DNA of 46,610 nucleotides from Saccoglossus kowalevskii. Its lineage: Eukaryota; Hemichordata; Enteropneusta; Harrimaniidae. The stretch spans positions 77,139 to 123,748 of the forward strand of contig NW_003114461.1 of assembly GCF_000003605.2 (NCBI RefSeq), written 5' to 3'. The notes below the pieces were generated by a model. It was not told where the DNA came from, searched no databases, and saw only the letters and a list, made by a program, of their open reading frames with translations. The stretch's first letter is position 1; each line of letters begins with the position of its first letter. Positions 22,527-35,000 of this stretch are shown here, piece by piece. A program made the position numbers and the translations under genes.

Positions 22527-23989
22527 GTGAGGTTCTTGACATAGTTATTGTATGATCACCCCATCTACTAATAACCCTACTACCCCCGCAAACAATATGG
22601 TTGACTCTTCATGTCACTCCCATCTCAAAGACAAAAATCATTTTCGTCATGCACCTATCCGCCTCCAGAGGTGGTTTGGTTTGTTCCATTCTCCATTATA
22701 GTGGACTGTACCATTTCAGGAATTGGGGGTGTTACAACATCAAGTCATGTACTAATATTGATGAATATTGTGTTTATAATGGTGTGTTTTCATGATGAGT
22801 CCCGACGTAATTGATATTAATAACAGATTGTGGTTGATGCTCGTTCATGGTGCTTGTGATATTTTGTAAGTGGGGGGGGGGGGTCCCGTGACAAATATTT
22901 GGAGTTTCAAAATAGAAAATATCGCTTTTGGCCCATTCTGTACAACCACTGTGCTATGTGAAAAATTAGACATGATCAAAATACCACAACACCATGGGAT
23001 GAATAATCACAACATGACCTGCCCAAACGTAGTGTGCACGATCATTAACGACCAGCTAAAGTAGCATAATCACGCATACACATGAACTAACCGCCATTTA
23101 CTGATACGACTGATCTAATTAACTCAAATATGCCCCTCACATCACAACAGTGTTAGGCATGCAGGAAAAAAATTTCCGCAAACCTGATCCAAAACATTGT
23201 TAAACTCATCGTCACCAGACTCATCGATCCATCAAAAGCATGTCCATTTTTTCAGTCTGCTTCATGTCCTTCGCATGCATTATAGTCCCATTAAATTGCA
23301 TGTTACCTATTTGACCTTTAACCTTATTGGTATTATTTAAAAAAAAAAAAAAATAAAGTAGGAATTCTAACACTGAGCTTTTTGTCCATCCCTGGCATTT
23401 GACTTATATGGATATATTTTAGTTTTCTTTATTTAAATTGCTGCATTGTCTGGTTTTCACCTAAATTTTTGCGCAGGTATCCATTTCTAAGAATCTGGGG
23501 AAAAAATGAGTTTTAACTCTGGTCGTTCTGTGAGTAAAATTTTCTTTCACATCATTCATAAAGGTATAAAAAGCTAACCTCTACAGCACCACTAATGCTT
23601 GCTATATTCGTACATGCTAAATAGCCGTAATTCTCTCTTTATTTCATAGTCAAGCAAAATGTTTATGTTTAGTTGTAATTAAGTTGTTAGCTATGTTGTA
23701 ATTTTTTTTTTTAATTTATTTTATTAACTATCCCATTGTTGCCTTGCTTTGCAAAACTGTTTTTGTTTATCATGAGGGTCATCACTAGCGGGAAGACATA
23801 GATGAAACGGTTGGTATGGTAACTCATGCTTGTTACTTTTCATGGGGGTGTGATGTGGGTGGTTAATATTTTGGAGTATTATTGTTTTGATTTCTGTAAA
23901 CTGTATTTTTTGACGCTAAAAATGCTCCATTTCATAATTTAGAGCATTAGTAAGAACAAAATATTACAAAAGTTTCTGCAACTCCCTAG

Positions 23990-24325
23990 GACTGCAGTGA
24001 AATCCACTGTGACTCCCTAGGACCACAGTGAAAGTCGGTGTGATTCCCTAAGACCACAGTGAAATCCACTGTGACTCCCTAGGACCACAGTGAAAGTCAG
24101 TGTGATTCCCTAAGACTACAGTGAAATCCACTGTGACTCCCTAGGACCACAGTGAAATCCATTGTGACTCCCTAGGACCACAGTGAAAGTCAGTGTGATT
24201 CCCTAAGACCACAGTGAAATTCACTGTGACTCCCTAGGACCACAGTGAAAGTCAGTGTGATTCCCTAAGATCACAGTGAAATCCACTCTGACTCTTTAGG
24301 ACCACAGCAAAAGTCAATGTGACTT
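23990..24325. repeat. 31-bp tandem repeat with 62-bp higher-order unit
   Basis: About eleven copies of a 31-bp unit alternating between two versions, CTCCCTAGGACCACAGTGAA... and TTCCCTAAGACCACAGTGAA..., so the true period is mostly 62 bp. Many junctions contain CACAGTG-AAATC-CACTGTG, a short inverted repeat. The first and last copies are diverged. Its role is unknown. Confidence 0.88.
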
Positions 24326-25621
24326 CCTTTCACATTGAAATCATTACTGCTGCAATATTATTAAAACTGAGAATGAAATACACAATGGTGAAGTGTAACA
24401 TGACCTTTAGATTTCGGCAATGGTCTTACTCCAGGAATCGTTGTCTTGTCTTTATGATACTCCTAGATGTGTACAGAAGATGTGAAGCAGAGTGCTTTGA
24501 ACTAGAGTGACTGTTATAGCCTGCAAACACTTTTACTCGACCGTATAAAAACATGTACAGTCACACAACGTAGAGATTCAGGGTCTTATGTTATCTTGAA
24601 TTTGGCGTACCCGATGCTTCGTATGTTGGCTACTCAACTAGCTTATACAGTACATGTATAGAAAAGACAACTATTTCATAGGCAAGATGACTGTTGACCG
24701 CCTACACTAATCCCAACAGAATGATAAGTTTATTGTGTTTTTTGTTACACTGTTCACAATTGGCTGTAAAATCACGAAAGTCTAACAGAGAGCTTGCCAT
24801 CAGCCAATCAGAGTAATTGTTCTTTGTGAATTTAAATGTGTGGCATGTTGAGTGTAAATTACCTCAATTCATACCAGTGACAAAGTAACTACCATATTTG
24901 CTTTAATAGAAGTGCATCTCCAATAGAAACACACATAAAACAAACAATTACCAAATTGTATTAAAATAAACATTATTTTGAAAATAGATAGACCACTGTC
25001 ATTTACGTAAGTACATGTTCTACTAATACGGCAAATATGGTATCATTGACCCTATTATTAACTACAGTTTGTATTACAATGTTGCAACTTCAAAATTTAT
25101 TTTTAAACTTCATCTCCTTAGGGAAAATATTTTTTTAAATTTTGAAGTCATATAACATGCATGTATTTATCAAATATTAATTCAGCGGTATGTAACTCAC
25201 TGCGTACCCATCAAAGCTGTATTTCTCTCTGAAATGACTTCTATAAAAAAAACAAATTCTTGCAAGGATTTTTTTCCCGTTAGTTCCGTAAATCCAAATT
25301 TGCGGTGAACATTAACAGAATTTTACCTTCTATCGTGGGACAGTTCTTTTGCATATCAGGCGACTGATATATTCTACTAATTTGGTTTATAACAAAAAAA
25401 TGTGATGCCTCCCTTATCATTTTGGTTATTGAGAGTTACTTGTAATTCTAAAGACACGATTGAGTTTCCACATAACAGTGCGTCTGTGTTAACACCTGCA
25501 TGTACTTAATACAGTTTTGCATTGCAACGCACTGCTTTAAATGTACCGTAGTACAAGTAGTAACAGTCATACGTATTAGATACATCAAGTAGATTACGTA
25601 AATTCCCTATTTGTCTTGCAG

Positions 25622-25644
25622 GTTTCGAATTTACGGAAGTTTGA
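25622..25644 (+). CDS. Candidate last coding exon of the LMO7-like gene
   Basis: Acceptor aattccctatttgtcttgcag, then GT completing the phase-1 glycine codon left at 22526, then FEFTEV and TGA. The resulting tail, SNDAGFEFTEV, would end in T-E-V, a class I PDZ ligand. AATAAA words follow at 26292 and 27277. The choice rests only on phase and acceptor quality over a 3.1-kb intron, so other acceptors are possible. Confidence 0.28.
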
Positions 25645-27681
25645 ACATGTTAAATATATACTGATTGAAACATATATAGATATAAATATATATTGGTCGC
25701 AGGAGGGAAGAAAACATTGCGCCGTGCTGCTAGGGGTTGAAAACCGATTTATACCCAAGGTGCTACTGATGAGCAAGAGATAACAAAAAGAACGTCTATA
25801 CAATGTATTGGACTTTTATTGATCAAATTTATTGACTAGCTCACCTTTGGACACTTTGGAGAAGATTGTTTCAAGAGGTTGACACAGGAATGGAAGTGGG
25901 ACAATCGAGAAGCAATAATCTGATTTGTTGGACGTTATTTCTCCGATCAATAAGAGCAATATGACAAGGGAAATGCGACAAGTTTTATGATTTAATTTGA
26001 GGAAGAGCAGTTTCTGACAAAATTGTTCTTTCGCATTTAAAGAAACATAAACATTTATTCAGTTTGTACAACTTTGTTTTTTGTATGTATTGTTGTCATG
26101 ATTCTAGTTTACCATAATCTGAACAAGCTGTCTGAAATATTTGCCACTGTGTGATTAGTCTACAATGAGAGGAACCAATCATATCACAGAGAACATATAT
26201 CCATCCTGAAGTTTAAAACATGGCTTGCTATTGGTCCAGGATAAACTTAATTATTTAATAGCCTGATGTGATCTTGAAGCACCACACATCTAATAAATAC
26301 TCCACACTTTTTGGTGCTCCTGTATTAGAAACAAGTTTTCTGTGTCAATTTTGGGGAAATCTAACCAAGAAACCAAATCCACATGTATCTTAATACTGCC
26401 TTCCTCATTTAAAAATGTAGGACAATTTGATTCTGGGATAATTTTATTTGTAAATATTTTTTGTAACAATCATTGCTAGGCTGTTTTTTTTATTTTCTGT
26501 TGTAGTTTTGATAAAATGTAAAATAGTAAATTGCCTTCAAAATATCGGATACTGAGAAATTTTGATTGTTGTACTTCTATAATGGCGCCCTCACTGTCCA
26601 TGTTTTTGTGACCTCTGCCTTCTAGCCCATAATATTTCTTTGACATTTCACCTTTCTATTGTATTATAACAGTCAAATATATTATTCATTATACTTAATT
26701 TGAATATTTAATTTTTTTATTTTTAATATATTAAAACCCAGTTAATCCAGACAATTGGGATAACATTTTTTTAAATCACTGTAATACCTTGCAACATTCC
26801 TTTTTTTTTTTTTGTCAGGATTTTATAATTTGATGACAACTTTCATAATTTACAAGAAAAAAATGAACTCATGACAGTTTGGTGGAGTCACACAATTTTT
26901 GCCATGTAGTGTTCAGATTTGTTTTTCCCTTATACATCTTGCAGTGCTATTTCATTGTCAAATCAAAATCTTGGCAATAGCAATTTAATCTCCACTTCAA
27001 CTTGCATGATTGACTACAGATATTTGAGTGTTCATTCTTTCCTTTTTAAAGAAAACAGTTTTCACAAAGACTTGGTTGTAGCGCCCTCTATGGCGATTCA
27101 TATAAAACTATGAAGTGTATTGTATTCAAAACAAGTCAATTTTATTTTTTCGCCGTTTCAGTGAAGATGGCATTTCTTATTCTTTCTTTGGAGTTATGAT
27201 GAAAAAAAAAATTACTGTATCTACAATTCTTGTCCACAAGTGGTTTCATAAGTGTACATAGCCAATGCTTTTATACAATAAATCTGCTTATGAATTATAC
27301 AACTTTACTATAATAAACATTGTTCAGTTCTTTACTAATCCACTCTCTGTAAACTATGATCCAGAAAATTGGTTCTGGCCTAAAACTGCAGTTTCAAATC
27401 CTGGAAGACATTATTTTAATTGTTCAGACTACAATTGTTTCTGTCTTTATGACATTTTACATGTATACCCACAACACCATGACTTGTAATTGAAAACCAA
27501 CTGCAAAGCTAGCACGAACTCTAGAACGGAAAGATTCATAATTTTGATGACCCAGTAAGGGTTATGGACTTTGTGACCCAAAAAATGCGCTTTGATGCTT
27601 TCCGCAGTAAAGTTGATCATGGATTCCAGATCAATAACCAGTTTCCACTAGTACCATGCAGCAGAGTGGTACAATAATTAA

Positions 27682-27806
27682 AGCGCGGTTGTCATCGTGC
27701 AGCGCGTGTTCGAATTTCATGTCAATAAATAATGTATTTTACATGATTGTATACGTCGCTATGAGTCCCATATCGAACAGTACGCGACACGACGACTATC
27801 CGCCCT
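27682..27806. mobile_element. 125-bp TTAA-flanked palindromic element
   Basis: Left end AGCGCGGTTGTCATCGTGC after TTAA (27678-27681). The right end is the imperfect inverted copy GACGACTATCCGCCCT followed by TCAA, a one-base variant of TTAA. The interior GAATTTCATGTCAATAAATA and ATGAGTCCCATATCGAACAG is shared with the copies near 7.2 kb and 37.4 kb. Non-coding. Confidence 0.72.
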
Positions 27807-28307
27807 TCAAACAATTACAATTGTAGTTTTTAAGAGGCGTGATAAGTTGAATAGTTGATGAAACAATTGTATTTTCTGATCAATCTGAAAGTAGACTACC
27901 TCACCTCAAATATCAATTAGAAAATCAAAAATTCATATTGTCACCAAAAATAATCAAAAGATCAAAAATGCATATATACACCAAATTTCTGAAAATCTGA
28001 AGAAGAAAAAATTGCCAATCGTAAACTGCAGATAGTCATAAAATGACATCCGATTGAGGTCACCCAAATACACTTGCAGCAAACTTCGAATAGTATATTT
28101 ATTGGAATTGGACAATTGGAGTCGCACCATAATCTCGGCTTCAGCTTACAGCTGAGTTTATAAGCTAGGATAAACAAACTGATAATAAACTAATGATATT
28201 TCAGTTAAATTTAATAATTTGAAAACATCAATAATAATTAAATCAATTTGGTGGGAAATATATATACAGCTCTGGTACACTTGGTAATTACAAATTATAT
28301 TTCTTGG

Positions 28308-28313
28308 TTTATT
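28308..28313 (-). terminator. Candidate polyadenylation signal of AASDH
   Basis: AATAAA on the minus strand, about 250 bp after the AASDH stop codon. It is the first such word I see downstream; another is near 28098-28103. No transcript evidence. Confidence 0.4.
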
Positions 28314-28560
28314 AAAATTCATCTTGTAACAAATTTTGAAATCAATATTCATTCATTCCTAACAATACACAATACCTATGGTTGGAAGGAATGAATGAAC
28401 ACAAGCAGAATTCAAGGCATTTTCATTTTTGAATTGCAAGCCTATTTTTGTTTTTAAAAATGGCCAAAATTATGTTCAACACGTTTTGGTTTTCATGATT
28501 TCAAACTTGACAGGTGATTGGTCGAGCCACCGTTTACAATGATGGAAGCTAGTTGAAAAT

Positions 28561-29052
28561 TCACATCTCAAAACAATAGACATTATCGTTACGGCAACCA
28601 ACAATGATGAGGTTGCTGTAAGCGACAGGGGACGAGAAGATTTCTCCCTGAAGTGAATGCTGGGAAATTAATTTTCCCGTAAATAGATGCAAAACAAGTA
28701 CGGAGCCTGTCGTACAGCAGACGACTGTGAAGTAATCTGAATCCACATCGTCTTGAGGAATATTACAATTTTTCATTAAATCTTCCTGAGAGTTGCCTAT
28801 TTCAGCGTTTCTATGTAAATCATACAAATATTTCAGAGTTTGGTTCTTAAATATAAACGGTGTTGAATAAACTTCCGACGGAGTCTGGTACTTCCAGCGA
28901 ATGCAACCAGATTTGACCGAGACACAGTAGACAAACTTGTCATGTGATCCAAATACTGCATAGTCATTGGCTGGTGATGACTCGCATGACTGATCGAGAG
29001 GTAGTAGAGATGAGGTAGAAAACACCGGTCCTGCAGTTGTACAGGTCCACAC
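28561..29052 (-). CDS. AASDH: AASDH exon 15: last propeller blades and stop
   Basis: 163 codons plus TGA (28561-28563) after ttctccttcag. It contains propeller repeats FGSHDKFVYCVSVKSGCIRW and SGCIRWKYQTPSEVYSTPF, and ends with GEIFSSPVAYSNLIIVGCRN followed by DNVYCFEM. The GxIFSSP...GCRDNxVYC closing motif matches the C-terminus that I recall in vertebrate AASDH. Confidence 0.93.
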   Translation of the reverse strand: MWTCTTAGPVFSTSSLLPLDQSCESSPANDYAVFGSHDKFVYCVSVKSGCIRWKYQTPSEVYSTPFIFKNQTLKYLYDLHRNAEIGNSQEDLMKNCNIPQDDVDSDYFTVVCCTTGSVLVLHLFTGKLISQHSLQGEIFSSPVAYSNLIIVGCRNDNVYCFEM

Positions 29053-32000
29053 CTGAAGGAGAATGGTACAATAATTAGTTATAATCAATAAACTTAATTA
29101 TTCTGTTGGGATGGGGCCAAATTAGAAACTTAATTTACATCACATTGTGAACATTTTATTTTCTCCTGCAACAATGTACCTACCTTGTTGCCATGGTGAT
29201 CTACATGGTAAACATTCCCATCAACGCAACCAAACATGACTCCGTTGTCTGTGATCGTGAGGGAAGAGAAGATAGGCTTTGGTAAGAAGATTTGCCACAT
29301 TTGCTGTCCTGAGTCCTGGAAATACAGAATAAAGTAAACTCAAACAAAATTTTTTGGCTGAGAATGTTGGACCAAAAAATGTTTAATTATTTTATTTTAA
29401 TTATTTGCTCAATAATCTTGAAAATTACAGATTATCCTGATACGATGTAGAACACAACAAAATTGATAAAGAGCATTTTTTGTGAGTATGCCCTCACAGG
29501 CAGTATTTAGAAACTTACAGGATCTACAGCAAATAGTCTGCCAGCAAGGGTTGCAGCATAGAGGACTCTGGGATTGTCACCGATTACTGGAGATGAGAAA
29601 ATAGAGCCACCACCACCAAACAAACTCCAAACACATCTTTTACTCTGTAATAAAAAACAAATTTATTTAATGAATTAAAATTTATTAAAAAATTTAATTA
29701 CATGCAACAAACAATGACAGCCACAAATTTTAAATTCAATATACAAAACATTCAAATCAAGCTAGACAATTATGAGAGTTGCGATGACCTTTGACCTTTA
29801 CAAAACGTACCGGTATATCAATGGCATGTAAATAATAGTCATGTGAACCAACAATAATCCAAGATGTCTGTGCATCCAATACTGGAGAACATTTCACTGG
29901 GCCGTCAGTCTGGTATCGCCAGACGATGTCACCCGACTGGGAGTGGAGAACGTACACCAGACCATCATAGCAACCTGCAACAGGGGGAAAAAAAAGTTTA
30001 TGGATGATTATGTGCATTTTCTTGTTTTATACATTTTTTCCTTTAAATTGCTGGAATAACTTTCCATTGTTAATGTCACAGTATTTTAGCCAATCAGTAT
30101 TAAGTATGATACTTAACAGTGTTCATTAAACAATAATGTGCGACATGTATGTACAAGGCGTGAGCAGAGTACATATATGGAGCACAAAGTGTGCTTGAGT
30201 CCATTATGGGTTGTCGGGGAGTTAATTCTTGTTATTATTTTGTAGCGTTGTCAATACCAGTGGATTTGCTGCCTCTAAAAACGGAAAATTTGGAGAAAAA
30301 TCCACAGTGAACGGAATAGTTTCACAGTCACTGGTCCGTGAATCTGAATAATTTAAAATGTCTTTCTGGAAATTGTTTCCACAATCTCATATGGCAAACT
30401 GCAGTGATCGCCAGAGCAAACGGCACACCGCGACTGGTACGCTGTATACAGCAAAAGAAAGAAAGATACCAAGCTTAATTAAGAGTTTCACAGTTGACCC
30501 TGGAACTAGTATTATAAATGATACTTTTTTAGCTCCGCTGTCGACTTTGTCGAGCGGAGCTTATCATATGAGTGATTGTCCGTCGGCGTCCGTCGTCGTC
30601 GTCGTCGTCGTCGTCGTCCATGTCAATGTTTTATTTTTTCGACTTCTTCTTGAAAACTACAAGCTTTGCTTTGATACTTGGTGTATATGTACCTTGGGTA
30701 GACCTCTCTCAGATTTGTTCATTTCATGATCATATCTTCAATTCTCTAATTTTGGTGAATATTTTTGGCATTTTTGGTAAAAAGTGATATTTTCCTCTTG
30801 TTAAAAACCGCAAGTGCAATTGCTTTGATATTACACATATAGGTACTACATGTAGACCTTTCTCAGATTTGTTCATTTTGTGATGATCTTCTCAATTCTC
30901 TAATTTTGGTGAATATTTTTGTCATTTTTGGTAAATAGTGATATTTTTGACTGCTTGTTAAAAACCGCAAGTCCAATTGCTTTGATATTACATATATAGA
31001 TGCTACATGTGGACCTTTCTGAGATTTGTTCATTTCGTGATGATATCTTAAATTCCCTAATTTTAGTGAATATTTTTGTAATTTTTGGTAAAAAGTGATA
31101 TTTTCGACTTCTTGTTAAAAACTGCAAGTCTGATTGCTTTGATATTACATATATAGGTACTACATGTGGATCTCTCTCAGATTTGTTCATTTCGTGATGA
31201 TATCTCAAATTCCATAATTTTGGTGAATATTCTTGTCATTTTTGATAAAAAGTGATATTTTTGAATTCTTGTTGAAAACAGCAAGTCCGATTGCTATACA
31301 TACTAGTACTATACATATTGTTCATTTTCTAATGATATCTTCAGTTCTTTAATTGAAATGTGCATTGATAACAGCAGAGCTATCTTAGCCGAGAAGCTGC
31401 TTGTTTAAAACTTGCATCAAACAAGAATTCAATTCAGATACTATTTAAGCTAAATAAACACATTATTACAGTACATGACTTGAGTTTCATGTCAATCTGA
31501 GCACTGGTTATTTCAAAGAATTTCATTCATATGAAAAATTAGCTAATTAACTGTTTAACAGTTTTTTTTAGCTCCACTGTCAACTTTGGCTGGTGAAGCT
31601 CATCATTCGAGTGATTTCCCGTCGTTGTCCATATTAATTTTTTATTCTTCGACTTTTTCTTGAAAACTACAATTCTTATTGCTTTGATACTTCGTGTATA
31701 TGTACCTTGGGCAAACCTCTTTTACATTTGTTCATTTCATGATGATATCTTCAATTCTCTAATTGTAATGAATATTTTTGTCACTTTTGTAAAAAGTTAT
31801 ATTTTCGACTTCTTGTTAAGAAACGCAAGTGTGATTGCTTTGATACTATACATATAGGTTCCTCAGATAGACCTCTCTCAGATTTGTTCAGTTTCTACTG
31901 ACATCTTCAGTTTTTTAATTGAAATCTTAATTGTTAAGAGCCGAGCTATCTCAGCCAAGTGGCTATTTGTTTCCAAACCTAATCAGATCTTGCAAATGTT

Positions 32001-35000
32001 CCAAAGTATATGACTGCCTAGTTTCATCGGATTCTTGACATTTTATGCACAGACCGACAGACAGACAGACACAAGCACCCAATGTGCCATGTTAGCTTTA
32101 ATACACTGACACTGCAAATGATACATCGATAGTTGAGCGTGGAGTAACTCCAAATTATACTGATATACATAAAGTAAAGACTGAATATTTACCTACAACC
32201 ACGTACTGACCACATTTAGACAGACATGCCGATGACTCAACCCTGTCACCTAACTCAGTTTCCCACAATGCTTTGCCAGTATCCAGCGATATCGCTACGA
32301 ATTTATGAGAATGCGATCCAATGTAAACAACACCACCATTCCTGAAACATCAACATAGATAACGTTAATCCTTTGAACAATAATCATCAACTGTAGCAAA
32401 ACCCTCAAATTTTCTGAAGAACTGTAGCCAACAAGAAATTATATGAATTTAGTCAAATTAACAATTATGGCAAAATACTTAAAAATGGAGAAAATATTTG
32501 GCCAGGGAAAATTACAGCATTAGAAAGGTTAAATTTAACAGTTTTGTTAATGATAGGAAAGCAAGTTTTTGAAACCATAATTTGTTTGTAAACAACATCC
32601 CATAATACTAACCTTTCAACAACCAATAGCGGTGAAGCATCTACACACTTTCCTGTATCACATGACCATTTCTCTTTCAGCTGTACACTTCTCTCTGCCG
32701 CCACTGGCGCTGGTTTTATTTCATCTGAATTATCAGAAGTGATATTGTCATGAAGTGATCCACCATGTGTAACTAACCGGGAACCTCTACTGATAGAGAA
32801 ACAGGCTGATGAAGATGTGATATCTGCATCATCATTACCATATACCATCTCAGAATCTTTGCTTCTTAATTTAATTTTGTCACTTTCACGATCTTTATCA
32901 CACCCTTCAACTTTTACTCTTTTCAGGCTCTTGGTATATTGCGAGTCATTTCGACGATTCATCGCAAACTTTTCATCGACTGGTCTTCTCCTCGTACTTT
33001 TTTTCTTCAGCTTATGAGATGGGCAAGAATTGCTGGAGTTGATCAAGGTGGTTTCAACCAACAAACATACATCATGAAAGGTTTTGTGCAGGATGACGTC
33101 CATGAGCTCTGGCATGGACAGTTTTACCCATGATTCAATGCTTTCAGTCAGGTGGATTGCATTGATGGAATTGCCGCCAGTCCTGATAAAATTTCCATAT
33201 TCTTCAACAGGATACTTCACACCCATTGAATTCTATAATTTATAAATATATTGCAACATTTCGTGAACAGAGAAGAGAAATTCATTCATCTGCCCCTACA
33301 CTCTGCCCTCAGAGTTTATTTTAGATTTACCTTTGTTTTTATTCAAAACAATGGTCATTTTCATTCAATTGTGATTGGAACCAGATTTTGTTAATTTTTG
33401 GCTTCCTAACTAAATTACAAAATAAACTGAAATTTTAACAAAATCTAGTTTAATTTATTAGTTTTTTTACTATTACATTTAGAAAGAAATACCTGCCACA
33501 GCTGCTGAAGGTGTTCTTTATTATAACACGGAATATCTTCGTCCATGCTTCGATTTTCAAACATTTCTACCAGTTTATCATTGTCCACCTTGCCATGTGC
33601 TGTAATCGGTAACCTCTGAACAACCATGACATCATCCGGTATTCCATGGGATGGAAGCACTCCCTCCAGCTGCGTGCGGAGCACATTTTCCTGTTGTTGT
33701 TTACTCTGGAACTTCAGTTCAGATACGACCACAGCGCATAGAATTAATTTACCCGAGTTATCTAGTATCGGAGCGCATGATTCAACAATGGGAACTGCCT
33801 CACACAACTGATGGCACATAAAAAAAGAAAAAAGTTTATTTAAACAAGAACGGAAAACTGACAACAAAAATTATATGCACACCACACGACTGGCACATTT
33901 ATTTAGCCATTTGTGACACATCGCAGTCTGGCTTGTACATGCTCCCAAAAGGCTACCAGGGCTACCCGATGACCTGTGTATAATCCCTCATTGACGACTC
34001 ACTGGTTTATTATTGTTATCTACTCCAGAACACACAATGCCTTCGAGTGATCGTAACGAGAACTGTTCATGCAAATAATACAAACCTTATGAATCTGGGA
34101 CAAATTTATCCTCTTTCCAAATCTTTTGATTTGGTTGTCACGACGACCAATATACATCAACCCTCTCTCAGTTATTTTTACCCAGTCACCAGTTGGTTTC
34201 ATGGTATCCATGGAAGCCGCTTCATCCTCTATCAAACAAAATCTTTCTCCACCTACGAGAGGAAATAAATTCCTGTGTCAATATTCCATGTTGGCTCTTA
34301 TTGGATGATACAGTTGGTTATACATTGTGTGTATCAAGTGCCAGGTAGTTAACTACAAGCGGACATCCTGCTTAACACCCTAAGTGATGCATAATGTAGG
34401 CAATGTCAGGTTACCAAAAATACTGTGCCAATTACAAGTAAAAAACATAGTTGAACTCTGGTGACCTTGCCCTTTGTTACTGTAAAATGACTAATTTTCA
34501 CTGGGTTTAAATTTCACTGATTTACCATTTCAGGCATATTCAGTGGGTTTTAAATTCATGGTTTCGTCATTTAGATAATATGTTCTATGCTAAATTTTAC
34601 ATATTCACTGTGTTTTAATTTAGCGCATTTTTCCAGTCAGCGAAATAAGCTAAATTAAAACCCAGTGAATAATTACCCCCTTTACAGTATATAATATAAT
34701 TCCCTTTATCATAGTTTTGTTTCAATATAAAATATGCATTGCCATAATTAATTTTGAGTACAAACAAGTTTTGGGGTTGAACCAACAGTGGGGAATCAGT
34801 CTACCGAATGTCCTTAAAAGATGTAAATATCTTACAAAAACATTGGTGCCTTATTTGTTTAATTATTTTAAGGAACATAATTTCCAGCTTTATTCAAAGT
34901 AATTCAGATATTTTAGTATAAAAACAAATGCCTCATTGCAAAAAAAAAGTGCTGCATTTAGACGTGAATAGATTCATAAAACATGCAAGATAACAGAAAA

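Larger units (their letters stand above)
22527..28560. other. 3' region of the LMO7-like gene and intergenic space to AASDH
   Basis: About 6 kb with no recognised long coding region. It holds a 12-base G run (22872-22883), a 31-bp satellite (about 23990-24325), a candidate last exon (25622-25644), AATAAA words at 26292-26297 and 27277-27282, and a 125-bp palindromic element (27682-27806). Short open stretches in it resemble no protein I know. Confidence 0.55.
29975..32192 (-). other. AASDH intron 11 (2,218 bp), filled by a composite repeat
   Basis: Two related copies of a repeat starting TTTTTTAGCTCC (about 30525-31406 and 31562-31972), a GTC microsatellite (30591-30618) and a GACA microsatellite (about 32051-32071). 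The open stretches on both strands here are the repeat read as protein, not genes. Confidence 0.7.

Noticed and set aside
1859-25863. Shared 14-mer TGGACACTTTGGAG at about 1859 and 25850
   Set aside because: Flanks differ completely; too short to claim a common repeat.
30358-31208. Open frames of 71-123 codons on both strands
   Set aside because: They lie in the AGCTCC-headed repeat and its 156-bp monomers; the repeated peptide follows the DNA repeat.
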